This document shows, piece by piece, positions 43,800 to 58,200 of a stretch of DNA of 64,000 bases (positions are counted from its first letter, which is position 1; each line of letters opens with the position of its first letter). The stretch comes from Sipunculus nudus (Eukaryota > Annelida > Sipuncula > Golfingiida > Sipunculidae), in the NCBI GenBank assembly GCA_026874595.1, contig CM049315.1, positions 18,683,664-18,747,663 on the forward strand, written 5' to 3'. Below the pieces are notes generated by a model that worked only from the letters and a program-made list of their open reading frames with translations, had not been told where the DNA came from and made no database searches. The translations under genes and the position numbers were made by a program.

Positions 43800-46122
43800 A
43801 CTAGACATTTCTTGGCACCGCAGGTGCCAGAGTATCCCCAGACATAGTAGCCCACCCCCCTTTAAGAATAGGCCCCCATTTTTAGCAGCATATACTGACA
43901 CTTGGCATATTTATTGTTTCTTCCATCTATCAATCCACAATCTTGTTGAAGATGTTAGTCCTGTAACCTTAATCTTTTTAAAGATGTGTCCTGTGACTTT
44001 GACCTTTGACCTCATGACCCCAAAATCAATTCGGGTCTTGCTTTTCCAATGGGACATATACAAGTCAAGTTTGAAATCTATACATCAGTAAAGCAGGAAT
44101 TATCATCCAGAAACTAATTTTTGGACAGATGGCTCCTGTGACCTTAACCTTTGACCTTGTGACCTCAAAATTGATAGGGGTCTTCCACTCTTGGCAGGTG
44201 AACTATATGTGCAAGATGAAAGATCTGAGATGAATTGTTTGGCTGAAAATGCATCCACATCTTTTTAAAGATGTCCTGTGACCTTGACCTTTGACCTCAT
44301 GATCCCAACGTAAATTTGGGTCTTGCTTTTCCAATGGGACATATACAGGTCAAGTTTGAAATCCATACATTAATAAAAGCAGGAATTATCATCCAGAAAC
44401 TAATTTTAGGACAGATGGCTCCTGTGACCTTCACCTTTGACCTTGTGACCTCAAAACTGATAGGGGTTCTTCCACTCTTGGCAGGTGAACTATATGTGCA
44501 AGATGAAAGATTTGAGATGAATTGTTTGACTGAAAATGCATCCACAATCTTTTTAAAGATGTTTCCTGTGAACTTGACCTTTGACCTCATGACCCCAAAA
44601 TCAATTTGGGTCTTGCTTTTCCAATGGGTCAAATACAAGTCAAGTTTGAAATCCATACATCAATAAAAAAAGGAATTATCATCCAGAAACTAATTTTTGG
44701 ACAGATGGCTCCTGTGACCTTCACCTTTGACCTTGTGACCTCAAAATTGATAGGGGTCTTCCTCTATTGGCAGATGAACTCTATGTGCAAGATGAAAGGT
44801 CTGAGATGAAATGTTTGGCTGAAAATGCATCCACAATCTTTTTAAAGATATGTCCTGTGACCTTGACCTTTGACCTCATGACCCCAAATCAATTGGAGTC
44901 TTGTCGTTTTTTCAATGGGACATATATAAGTCAAGTTTGAAATCAATACATCAATAAAAGAAGGAATTATCATCCATAAACTAATTTTTGGACAGATAGT
45001 TCCTGTGGCCTTGACCTTTGGCCTCGTGACCCCAAAATTGATATGGATCATCCACTATTGGCAAGTGAGCTATATATTCAAGATGGAAGACCTGGGATAA
45101 AAGTTTGGCTTAAAATGCATCAACAGTACCTTTTAAGATGCCAGTCCAGTGACCTTGACCTTTGACCTCATGACCCTAGAACCTATAGGGTTCTTACTTT
45201 AGTGGTGGGCCATACATAAGTCATGTTTGAAATCCATATGGCTATCAACATTGTAGATATCATAAGAGGTGTGTGATTTTCACCATATATGGCAATATTC
45301 AAGGTCAAGGCCACTCTCATAGGAAAGGTCATGACCCCAATTTAAATAAACATCATCCCATAACCCATACCTATGTATATGCATAATATAAAAGAAATCG
45401 GTCCATTAGTTTTTGACTTATAATGCTCACAGTACTGTAAGGTGGCAATTTTCGGGGTATTAAACGGCACAAAAACAAGTAAAGAATAATAGGTGGCGCC
45501 ACCAGTTTCTGGAACATGACAACCCTATCCATGATCTTCCATCAACTTGATTTTGGGATAAATCCATGCAAGATTTCTTGAGATATTATAAAGAATTTGT
45601 GTGATTTTTACCCAAAATTCGACCTATTCAAGGTCAAGGACACTCTCCTAGTAAAGGTCATGACCTCATTTTAAATAGGCATCGTCCTCTTACCCATATC
45701 TATACATATACCAAGTTTGGTAAAGTTCCGTGAAATATTTTTTGGGTTAACGCGCCAACAAGATTTATATGGGGCGGCGGCGGTGGGACCGGTATGAAAA
45801 CATAGTATCCCCCGACTTTGTCTGGGGATACAATTAGTTGTCTGTGCAAGGATATATTATCAACATGTCAGTCGGCTGAGCGTCATGACCCATTGGTCAT
45901 TTGTATAAATGAATCCCCTTTTTCAAGAGTGATTCACCGTATTGGCCCACATATTTGTTGAGAAATGTTGTTTCTCAAGTTGACAGATGGAAGAAACCAT
46001 GGTCGCTTGCCAAGTGTCAGTATATGCTGCTGAAGTTGGGGGGCCTATTCTTAAATAGGGGGGGGGGGGTTAATTGTCTGGGGATACTATGGCACCTGCT
46101 GAGCCAAGAAATATCTAGTTTT
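43800..46122. mobile_element. Long-TIR DNA element with DR1 repeat body (right copy)
   Basis: Counterpart of 30720-32961; ends ACTAGACATTTCTTGGC and GCCAAGAAATATCTAGT. Keeps one repeat unit that is deleted in the left copy. DR1 motifs at 44000, 44285, 44864 and 45156 among others. Confidence 0.7.
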
Positions 46123-48618
46123 AATTATATATGTGATTTTCACCTGCAGCTGACATTATCCTATGTGGCCTACTCTCAGTGAGGTGAAATAGGGGGGGGG
46201 GAGGACTATTTGAGGCTCTTGTATTAATTGTACATATTTGTTATGGGAAATTAAAACAAAAACAAAGAATATTTACATCATTTGGTTTTAATACTGTGCA
46301 GATCACAACATGGCACTGGACATCACAGTTCACTGCTGGTCATCTTGACCAGCAATACAGTGCCACCAGAAGCCAATGGACATCAGTTGTACAGTAATAT
46401 CATAACTAAAGCTTACCTAGCACTTGCATTTACAACATGTACAAATGAAGTCATTCTCAGTCCATTATATACATGTGTGTATGTATTTATATATAATGTA
46501 ATCATTCAGCATTTACTGATATACACAATTTCCTAGTGCCATCTCAACTATAATTTCATGTCATAAAAAGTAAATATGCAGCAAATTATTGTTGTGTCAA
46601 AGAAAACAAATTAGAGGTTCAACTTTAATGGGTTTCACTAAGTGATAATTATGATTAAACTTTACAGGAACTTCAAACTTATGACGTTAAAACAACCAGG
46701 CTATTCAACTTTATCAAATTTGGCACAAAAAATTTTTATGATATATATATATACACACATGAACAACAAAGCACATACATTACTGTATGATGATTGGCTT
46801 AGTTACCACTCCCATATTATATCTTATTTCATGACAATTTTTGAGTGCATTAACCAACATAGCTGCTTGTGCTTTCTCATACCATCATACTATTGAGCAT
46901 TTTGTAGCAGTCACATCTAGCTAGGGCTGCCAATAGCTAACAAGATAAGATGCAATAAATAATGTATAAATAACTAAACAGGATATACACCAGTAGTGAC
47001 TTCATGAATATCACAACATACATTATCACTTGCCAAGCTTTCTGCTCCCCTTCAAATCATACATATTATGAATCAATATTCAAGAGCAGAAGAAAGAATA
47101 AGAAAAACATAGTGGGATATTACAGATCTGCAATGCAGAGAATAAAATTATGTAATGTTTAATACAAAACTGAAACTATAATGTACAAGGTCCATAGATG
47201 CAAATACCAGAATGCATAGTGCAGACAGCTTGAGAGTATTGAAAGTTCAATATCAACAGCTGCAACAAATGCACACATTTTGCAATAGAATATAAAACAA
47301 CTGTCCCCATCTACAGTGTCAATACACAATACCGATAGTTACAAGATCAGAAACTGAATGCATTATACCAACAGTGTTAAGATAAGAATGAATAATTTCC
47401 ACAGTCACAGTGAATAAGTGTACAATACCAGTAACTCCCATGATAGAATATGTGAAACTGACATTAAGAAGAGGTTACTGATAGTGAAACTAGTAGCTGC
47501 ACAGATATAACTGAGATACAGATTGTAATGACAACATAATGCCTGATATTCATAAAAAAATACAGAATACCCCCAGTCATGTCATGTAGACAGAGTTTAC
47601 AATTTTAGTACAGTAGTTGTGGTTACAGAATGCAGAATGGTGACAATTACAGCACATTCCAGGGTTTTATGTCTGACTACACAATACTAAACATCATAAA
47701 GACAAGTGTCCAATCAACATTCTGTATTAATTGTACACAAAACTTTCAGCAGTCTTTTAAACTTACACTGGTACACACTGAACCAAAGCTACAGATAAAC
47801 ATGAGCTTTTTTTCATAAGCCAATTCTCAAGGATACAGAAACATTCATGAAATATCTTGTGTTACTCACAAACCTTCACTTTTAATGTTGTGCAGCTCAG
47901 AATCTTTAATCTATACAGATATATCATTACCATACTGTGATCTTTCTTGCAGACATACAAACTTAATCCTCTGGTAGCACCATTCTTTCATCAAGATTAA
48001 AATAAGATCCTTACAGGAACCAAATCTAAGCATGACCTCCTCATACACCATCTTGTCATAAAGCGACCACAGGGGTTAATAAGAGTAAGCAACTCCACTG
48101 ATGCAGAACTGTGACCACAGACCATAAAGCAACGTTCAAGCATTGTGCATTAGTGTAACATTCATAACCTTCAGATAAGTATATTTTGAAGAGATTATAT
48201 ATTGTCAGTCTAGATCAGGACACGCATATTAATATAAGATGTAACGCTTCTTAAAATGTTTCCTGTGCTTTAACGTCGATGAAATAACTGAACCTGATCT
48301 AATACAGACTAAACAAACCATTTGTAGTCTTGTAGCATTCAACATAAAATTCAAATTTTATTTCTTTAAAACATCAAAACAGTTTGGATTGGAAATACTT
48401 AATTTATGTATATTTATCAATATTTGAAGAATATTATTAACATACTAAGTTTAATTTACTTAATATTTCAACATAATATTTCAAATAATATAAAAAATTG
48501 ACTAACTTTCCTTTACATCAATGATATGGGTAATTTTCACATTATATATTTAATTTCTACACAAGATACATAAGAGACCTACAAGTGGCTTTGCCACTGT
48601 ACTTTGGGTGAAGTATAT
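46123..48618. other. HERC2 3' flank, right copy
   Basis: Nearly identical to 32962-35461; non-coding and AT-rich. Probable HERC2 3' UTR at its right side. Confidence 0.5.
48357..48362 (-). terminator. Candidate HERC2 polyadenylation signal
   Basis: AATAAA on the - strand about 257 bases after the stop at 48619; conserved in the left copy. Confidence 0.35.
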
Positions 48619-48888
48619 TTAATCGGAGTCCTCGATTTCTCCCTCAGAGTCTGTGGTGCTTCCGATAGCATCACTCTCACTGTCCTCCGTGGTTTCCTCC
48701 TCCATGGTGTCCCCTGTGAGCGCGATGCGGGCATAGTCATCGATGTCAATGGTCTTACAGAAGTGGATGGCGTACTTGAGCTTTTCTCTGAGAACGGACT
48801 TGCAGGAGTAGCGTGGCAGCTTCAGGAGAAAGAAGCACGTGTAGCTCTCGGGCAGGAAGTCGTCCGGGGGATTGTATTTGTCTAGAAC
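48619..48888 (-). CDS. HERC2: HERC2 last exon (catalytic Cys, stop)
   Basis: 90 codons ending TAA at 48619-48621; acceptor TTTTTTTCAG. HECT C-lobe with [10 protein letters not shown] and [20 protein letters not shown]; acidic serine-rich tail. Confidence 0.95.
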   Translation of the reverse strand, partial: VLDKYNPPDDFLPESYTCFFLLKLPRYSCKSVLREKLKYAIHFCKTIDIDDYARIALTGDTMEEETTEDSESDAIGSTTDSEGEIEDSD

Positions 48889-49107
48889 CTGAAAAAAAGA
48901 ACAACAGAAAAGTAAGGCATAAGCTATCAGGAGAAATTATGTCTAGGTATCGATAATCAATTAATATCTGGTATGTTACCCATGTTGGCACTGGGACATG
49001 TCTGTACAACTTTGCCAGGGGACCAGTTTTCCATGGGCCAAGTTAACTTGCCAAAGTCACACACAGTGGCGTCAATTTTTCTTCCAGGGTGGGGGGGGGG
49101 ATGACTT

Positions 49108-49204
<97 letters not shown>

Positions 49205-52200
49205 CTATATATATATATATATATTATATACATATATATACTTAATCATAATTCAAATAATTATAATGTTTTAGAAAAATAAGTTAGTTTGTGAATTCGT
49301 AGCAAGGTTTAGAAATAACATTTTTTAGTAAATAGATCCAAAGTCTTTAAATCAATTTATTAATATTTTTCATTTTCAATATTATAATATTATTCTCTGA
49401 AAAGTGTGGGGGGGGATGATTACATAGACCATCCCCCCTTACCAAAAAGTGGGGGGTATATATACCCCCCATCCCCCCTTATATTGACGCCCCTGGTCAC
49501 ACAGTTGGCATAGTTTCTCATAGATGGCACTGCAATAGACCCTTTGAAAAATAATTAAAACTCCTCATTATTCATGAGGAAATATGGTAAATGACTCCCT
49601 CAGGATACACTTGGCATCATTCTCAATAATTTAAGACCATAAATTGACATATCTACGTTGTAGCCACAGGGGAGTTCCATGACATATATTCAGTGCCACC
49701 ACTGCCAGTTATAATATACACAGGCTGGCCATAAGCAATGAGAATTTACATTAAGACCTATTACCAGACCAAGTTCAGGGACTGGTTATTGATAGAAATG
49801 GGGCAAGACATGAGAAGAAACATAAACACTGATTACTGGTTTATATCACCTTTATATATTTTACAACGATTGTTCAACTGGTTATATTCACAAATACCAG
49901 GCATCCTCCATGCCTCAGATGGCAGTGTTCAGTATCTGTAAGGGGGGGGGGGAGGAGGGGAGGAAACAGGAAAACCCTGAAAAAAACAACAGACCTTGGA
50001 CAGGCAATTAAAACCATGCTGGGAATCTAATCCAAGTTACCAGCGGAGAGAGCCGAGCGTTTCACCACTAATCTGTCCAGGCCCCACTGGTTCATGATGA
50101 TTGATGATATTTTAATGACCTGAAGATCTATAAAATTCTTTGAAATCAATATGGCCCTCAACATATCAAAGGTTGAATATAAATAGTCAAAGTACCATAG
50201 TGTCTTGATGAAGCTAGCAAAGAGACCAGACGTTCCAAATAAACATCCTTGGGATGTTTTTGGGACACTTGCATCTGTTTAAAGCCCTGTCATTTATTAT
50301 CAAATTTTACAATACTGAAAACATTTTCATTTGAAAATGTTCAGGGTAACGAATCTGTACTTTTAATAATTTTACATACCTGTAGGACAAAATCCCTTCC
50401 TCGGAAGTCTGCGATGGTTCTGGGCAGCCTTGTGCGGCCCCAGACAAATCTCAGGAACAGGGAGCGCTCCGTGTTAGAGAACTCCTCCATGACTTCCCAG
50501 AACCACTGGACCAATGACGCGCTGGCATCTACTCCTTTATATGTTGCTACAGATTTGAGCAAATTCAACGGAATGTCTGGACTTCCACATACCTGAAATT
50601 CAAACAGATGATCACAAAACCTTTATACCAACAAAGTGTCAAGCCGGAAGCTTATCATAAAGGCTTTGGTTATGAGGGATCCAATAGTCATGATATAAAT
50701 ATATGTCTTTATTTGGACTGAAGTACATGTATACATAATGGTGCATTTCAAAACAGGAAGACAGTGCTTTGAAATTTTAAGTGTGTCTTTTTGTTAAAAT
50801 AATTTACATTGCAGAATCAGATAAAATAATTGCAAGTGTAATATGAAGGTGTTTCATAACATTGAGTTTTATCACGAGGTCACAAAAAAAAGTCTCCAAT
50901 ATAATCAAATTAACTCTGTTGGAACCTGGCTTTCTAGTCACATAAATTTCAAGTACTTTTGAGGAAAATACAACACATACAACCAGGACAAGAAAGTGTG
51001 TTATAAGATGTATACTTTTTTAAGACTTTTAAGCATCTTTGAAATCTTTACGTATATTGTTTATCTGTTACCACCACTTACCATCGTCTCTAGTTCATAG
51101 CCTGTGAACAGCGAAAGCAGAGGGACTGGGGCCACTTTAGACATGCCCTCTCTGACCCACTGGACCTGATCATCAAACTCGTGCATCCTGCAAAGGTAAA
51201 ACCCATACTGCTTGATACTATATCAGTTAATGATTATAGCATTAGATATAATTAATACTTCAAATTTATAACTGTTCAATAACTGAACAATTTGACATTT
51301 TAAGTTTCAACTTCTTATAATGACAGGTTCAAGATATCATTCTTTCAGTTTTTAAGTAAGAATGCAAATGTCCTGATATAAAACTATGAAAACCCTTTAA
51401 ACAATTAAACTACCAATGATCTGGGGTTATGGTAGTTATTGGATGAGGAGAACAACAGATTAAGGGGGTTGTTAATTCCTGGTTCTGTACTGAAAGATAA
51501 TGAGGAGAGCTTTCGCCCACAAACAAGTATGTCTTTTTTGGCTTCTCTTATTGGCAACTTTGGAGTGGCAGGCTACAAAGAAACATTTATGACCACCACA
51601 GAGACTGGGTTTACACATCAGTTTAATCACTGACACATTTTCTGGTATATGAATACTGTGAAGACCAACTATTTACAACAGGACAGCGATTCTGGTGCAG
51701 CGTTTTCTACTAATGGAGTGCTTCGTGCGACGGGGGTCTGAAATTCAGTGTAACATAGAAATGCAACCACCTGGCGGAAACCCCCTGCATATTTCCCACG
51801 AGAATATCTCATTTACTTGGTCCATTAATTTAGGTGCTTAGTCATCAGTTATTATCCTTGCTCAATCATCAGTTAATATATTGACATTATCAATGTCTTA
51901 TTCCATTGATATTTGTGTAAATAAAGTTAATGAATCATATTTTTTCGTTTTGTTCTTATTCTGCTATCTTGTCATAATAGATGATGAATGTGTATGATGT
52001 GAATAATATTTTGTGTCCTTTCTATCAATGTATGTGCTCACCAGATGTACAATAAGTATGTGTGTGTTCCTTTCAGAGAAATCAGATAAAATTCTCCATT
52101 GTTCATACCTGATACACCATATCCTAAAACTGGCAAAAAAAATCCAATGCTAAAAGTTGAAAATGAACTCTAAATATGAAGCCAGTTCCTTCCTCCATGG

Positions 52201-55200
52201 ACATTATTATGAACTAAAGAGTATTTTCTGACAATCATATATGCACAAATTATACTAGAACAAAATCATCCCAATCAAGTTCAAAAATGAATTGTCAAAA
52301 TAAGGCCATCGCCTACATGCTATGAGGGGCTATAAAGCATTTTCTGGTGATTAATATATGGCAATTAATACCAGAAGGAAATAATCCCAATCACCAGCTA
52401 ATCACTTTGATCTCATTAATAATGGTCGTCTGCAAGGCTTTTCCTGTTAATCTTATTAATGACCGCCGTCGGGTTAATCCCTCTGTCCGAATAACTGGGC
52501 ATAATCAGCCAAGATCCTAGACCCCCGTCGCACGAAGCAAGTCCACTAGTACGACCGGGTATTGTTGTTTCACAAGTGCACTAAAGCGGAACTGGTTACG
52601 TGGGGGGGCCTCCTTCCTGCGACCACCCCCCCCCCCCCTGTCATAGAAATGACGGCCTTCTAATAAATATGTCCAATATGAATGCCAAGAAGTATATTCA
52701 CAACATAGTGAAAGTCAAGACTGAGTCTTGTTTTTACATTGAGACCATGGCCTGTAAACATACAACTAAGTCAGACAGATGAAATATAACTACAACATGA
52801 ATTTACTGCTGAAACTTCTTACAGCTGGTTGTTACCTGTAATTCAGAGCCAGCCTGACATACTCCTGGCGGTTCTCGGGGGTGATGCGTGTATGTTTAGC
52901 GCTGAGCTGTACCTCATGACCCGTAGCACTGGGTGTGCTGAACGGCATGTCAGCAGCGATCAGCTGGTCCTCCTCCATGTCCTTGATGTACATCAGACCT
53001 GTCAATCAAAACAGACGTGTATAAAATATTGCTAAATATCTGCTGTGGACAAGAGAGAAAAGTCTGATTCGCAATGCTAACATTAAGACTGCTTCATCTG
53101 ATCCTACTATAATTTGTAGATAATGGTACAGTCAACTCCAGAGCATTCCTCAGGGTTATAATTACAAGATACAGGTCTAATGGCCACAAAACTCTCTTTG
53201 CAGATAGATGTCCACCTTCAGGCTGTCCATTAAGTACTTTCCTGTAATTTTTCTGTGCCCTGGACTCACAAATATTTCAAAGCCACTCATGGGGGCTGCC
53301 TAAAACCTGGATGTTTAAAGTCACATACTGGATTTAATGGTATGCCACTACTGTTGATCCGTAACTGAATGATCCACAAGGAGAATTCTATATTTGATCA
53401 GTGATTGTACCTGGTACATAGTCTTTGTCGACTTCGTTGATGTCACTGACGCTGAGTGGCATTCCCGCCAGCTGCTTCCACATAGGCTCAGCCAGGTTGA
53501 TGCTAAGAGGGCTTCCTGTTCGTATAGCGATCCCGAGCAGCATGCCTGATGATTGAAAATATACAAAAGGAAGTTAAGATGGACAATAAATGCTGAGTAC
53601 ATTAGGCGATGCTTGAGTGACCTCCTGGCTACCTGACCACCTACCATTAACAACTGTTTTTCTCTTGCATAGACAGTTTTACAATAAAATGTACCTTAAG
53701 CTACCACCTGCCATACCTGGTCCCTGCCAATCAAGATTAACTGCCATTCAGGTCTAAACTGACAAAGAGAATTTCTCATTACTGGCACCACACATCTACA
53801 GATCCTTTCAGATACATAGATTTACACATCTTACTTTCCAATACATTTGTTTCTATGTTTTCATTTTCAAATATATCTACATGCTTATGTAACCTATATG
53901 CATATATGATCTATATGCACAAATAAATCTACTAAGTCTATTTATCATTTTTAAATTTTAAAATCTATCTTTATATGGACTGAACATTATCCATACCAAG
54001 GAAGTTGAACATGTTTTGGTGAATCACTGATTTGGAGCTCGGGTTGAATAGGAAGCAGTCTCGGTTAGCCCCAGCTTCACCTCGTCCATTTGGTGTTATC
54101 ATTAGGAGGGGGGTAGAGCCGTTCTGTAACTCATCACACATCTCAGCGATGGACTCGCTGTAACCTCCGCCACAGTCATCCACACTCTCTCCTGCAATCG
54201 ACAGATCAAGCATGTAGCATTTTATGTTTTGGCCGATTATTTATTAAAGGATTCAGAAAGAAATCAAAGCATGCAAATATAATGTTATTACGGCTAATCA
54301 GTACGCATACAGCCATGTGGTAATTGGAGCAAAATGATATGAATTTATGTTTGTTTCTAAAATAATAGGTTTTTGTGTTAACACATTCATGCATAATATT
54401 GTGTGTGTGATCACTGAAATGAGAATTTCTTTATGAAATTAATTGTAAATGCAACCTAATTGTAAATACATATGATTTAATTGAAAAAAAAATATATTTT
54501 CTGTTTCAGAATATTCATTTAAAATTATCTTACCTGCATGAGGTAAAACAAAATTATCTTTAACCTCTATATCATCCATAACAAAATGTGACAATCTATA
54601 TCCAACAGTCCTGGCCCTTAAAACAAGTCATCAATAAAGAGAGGGGTAACATGTATAAAAGTAAGATAAAGAAAAATGTATTTACCAATAAATTTGACTT
54701 TCCACACTCTGTGAGGCAACATAAGGGAATCGGGTCCAAACGCTGACATCTTGGTACAAATCTGACCGAATACTGATTTTGTGCCATCTGGGCCAGCCAA
54801 GCCACCTTTGCTGCGAGATCGCTTCACCTGAAAATCATTAACAAATTCAATCATTTTTTATAAGACAGGTCCATGGCCTGTAGGTTGCACTGTCCATTCA
54901 GTTAGGATGAAGGTAATCAGATGATAAGAATGGTGTGTTATTATTAAGCCTTTTGGATTTCATGTTTTTTATGCACAGGGATAGGAATAATCCAAAGTCA
55001 TGACCTGTCATTAAGACATTAGAGCAAATCTCTATCAGAGATTCTATCTCTATCAAATCTCTTTACCCCATCAATCAAGATGTTATTTTCATGTTGCTCA
55101 GTCTAGTATCTGGACATTAAATGACATATCAAAGAAACAACCAACATGTACATGACTCAAATAATTGAGAGAAACATCACCATCCCACTAGCTACCAAAT

Positions 55201-58200
55201 CATGTGTTTCTGTGCCATTATCAAACTGTGATCTCACTCACGGAAATTTCAAAACCACCCATAGTGGCTCCTATTCTGCATACAGACTAAAATCCTGATG
55301 CTGAAAACCAACTTCTGGAACTAAGGGTATGTTACTTGTAAAACTAAAGAGTGTTTTCACTTCCTTCATTACACACATTCTTCTTCCACCTCCACATAGT
55401 AACATATACGAAACCAGATTTGTAATACACAACCTTACTCCAATACAAGCAAGAACTGATTTATATTTCAACTCTTTTCTCCCAAAATCAATCAGATTAT
55501 GGAACCAAATGGATCTTGATAAGAAAGCTTGCTTAACAAGTGCCTCATTAAACTACCAATTGAAAAAATCAGCTCTAAGAACTAAAACACCTACGTACTA
55601 CAACTCAGGAACCAGAAAATCACAAATAATCCATGCACGCATGAGAATGAAATGTAGTGATCTAAATTATCATATGTACACAAGACATATTAGTGACACA
55701 AAAAAATGTCAATGTGGCCACCCATCAGAAGATCCCAACCACTACCTACTGCAATGCCACCTGTATAACTCCACTAGGAAAACATACTTACCTAGGGATA
55801 CCCCATTAAAAGTTTTACTTTTTGGTAACCCAAAAATAGATGACAAATCAAACAAGGAAATATTCGAATCGGTAGCAAACTTTATTGAAAACTCAAACAG
55901 ATTCTAACATAAAATAATTTGATGATTTTGACAAACTCATCCCACACCCACCAAAACTCTCTCTCTCCTCTCAACTGGCACCATACACTTTCCAAATCAC
56001 AACTAAAAACATAGTCATTATGCTATCCACATCTTCCATGATACTCGAGTCATCAATATGTTAACATCACACCCCCCCCCCCCCCCTTGCCATGCATCAG
56101 AAAATTACCACTTTAGAATTCAGGAGCGAGCTTCATAAGCTTTAAGTAGCTTGCGCTCAATCTATTGATACATGTTTATATTTATATATGTGCTTAGGTA
56201 GAATACCACATGAATGTACTTACTATGTATTGTGTCAATAAATCATTCAAACCAAACCTGAATTCTGTTGATTTCAATCACAGGTCCGTGTTGGCGGTCT
56301 CTGATCATTGTCGCTTGGACAACCTTCCTAAATGCTGCCTCCTGGATAGATGAGAGGGGTGTTTTATAATTTAATGAACTATGCAACCAATTATATGACA
56401 AACAAAACTAACATTTTAAATATCTGGTTAAGCAATCTGCATATTTGACACCAATATGTGTGGGTTAAGAAATTACCACATAACAATTATTTAAATTTAT
56501 TTTTTGGCAAATGTAATTCAGCAAAAAGCAATCATTTTGCTGTTTACAGCAGAACAATTATTTTTACAATATGCAAGTATATTTATTAAAGTAAGAATGA
56601 ATGTACTTTATTATTGCATGTAGAACATGGTGTATAACTACCTTGGCAGCTGACACTAAGATCCCTCGGAGCATATCTGGACCAAGGGCTGGGTTGGCCT
56701 TTTCTTTACACATCACACTGTGCTGGAGATCAAACATCGGAATGGATGGACAGAAGAGATCAGAGAAATGGTGGAGGAGAACAAGTCTATTGCGCAGCAC
56801 AGGAATGTCAATGCCCTGCAGGTGGTTGTACTCCATTGGAATGATTGATGGCAGCTTCCCAGCATTGATTGGTTTGTTGGTGGACCATGCCAGACTGTGG
56901 GCGGAGCCACAAGCAACCCTGTTGATCTTCTTCCCTGAAGAGCCAATAGGTGATTATTTACCACATTAATAGTAGCACATCATGGTGTGATAGAAACAAG
57001 TACTGTAAAGCATCGCATAATTAATATACCCAAGTATCAGAAATGTACACTACTGCTACAGTGTAGCTGATATATATTTTTGTTGGCTTCATGATCATGA
57101 GATTAAATCCTTGTAATAGTCCCTTTTTCAGTGTTTTTGCAGGGTTCCACTTTCATGATCTCCCCATATGAACAGTAAAAAGAGTAAGTCAATAGGAAAT
57201 AATAATTTACCTGCAAGTCAGACCGTGACAATGATTTTCTATAATTTAGATTTTTTTTATATGTAAGCAGTCTTATAATCTGACAAAGGTAAAAAGGGAA
57301 CAAGAGCAGAAATTCATTTTTGTAACTGACAGACAAGCTAAAACATCGGATAACATTTATAATATCAATCTCTCACTCACAGGTTACACAAGAGATTTAT
57401 GATTATTAATAGTATGAATTATGGCTTTACACTCTTGATGAGATATGCAAGGGTTACATACCATGGTTGGCTTTTTTGTTCGCAAGGGTTTTAAGTTCAC
57501 GATATTCGCGAATGGGAAATTATCACGAAAATAAAACCTTCCAGAATAAGAGGCCCTGTGTTCTACACAGGTGAACAGTAATTCATTTCAATGGCACCTC
57601 ATGTATATTGTGCCGGTAGCATCAATATTAGCATATATTTTATGTTTCCCATAATGCAAAGGTTGATAATTTGAACAATATTAATTCTTTTTATAGCTGC
57701 CACTATTGCACGAAGAATTTCCTCCTGTTCAATGTTCCCATAGCTCCACATATCACTGTAAGTATTTTGCGTGCAAACTAGGTAATTGATCTTATAATGG
57801 TCATGTACGCTGTGTAAATTACTGTACAGGGTTAATCTCGAAAATTAAACCCTCGCGAAAGACTGAAGAAGTGAACATCGCAAAGTTTAACATTGCTAAG
57901 GCCCCCCTTCTCAGAAGATATGGTTCTAAGGCACTTTTTTCAGAAACAGTGCACACGGGTGAATTTTTTTTTTTTACCTTTTTTTTGTATGTTTTGATAA
58001 AATTGTCATATAATCCGGGAAAAGCATGATAATAAAAGAATTCTGTTTACTAAACAGGTATAAGCACTACATAATACAGGAAATCTAATCAATATTGTAT
58101 TATATTTATCTTCTTGAAAGAAAGGTCAGAGCAGCTGGAGCTAAAAATTGGTAAGTTTCTATTTAAAAAAAAAAATTAAAATTTTTGATGCAGGGGGCTA

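Larger units (their letters stand above)
42166..56960. repeat. Right copy of the 13.1-kb duplication, expanded to 14.8 kb
   Basis: Same order as 29066-42165. Extra length comes mainly from an 881-bp LINE fragment (55377-56257), about 730 bp of intron that the left copy lost (about 49460-50195) and a 90-bp repeat unit near 44725-44815. Small differences occur throughout, including homopolymer and (AT)n lengths. Confidence 0.93.

Noticed and set aside
57475-57890. CGCGAA-containing words as a defined inverted-repeat transposon
   Set aside because: Both strands share short words, but the arms do not align over a convincing length.
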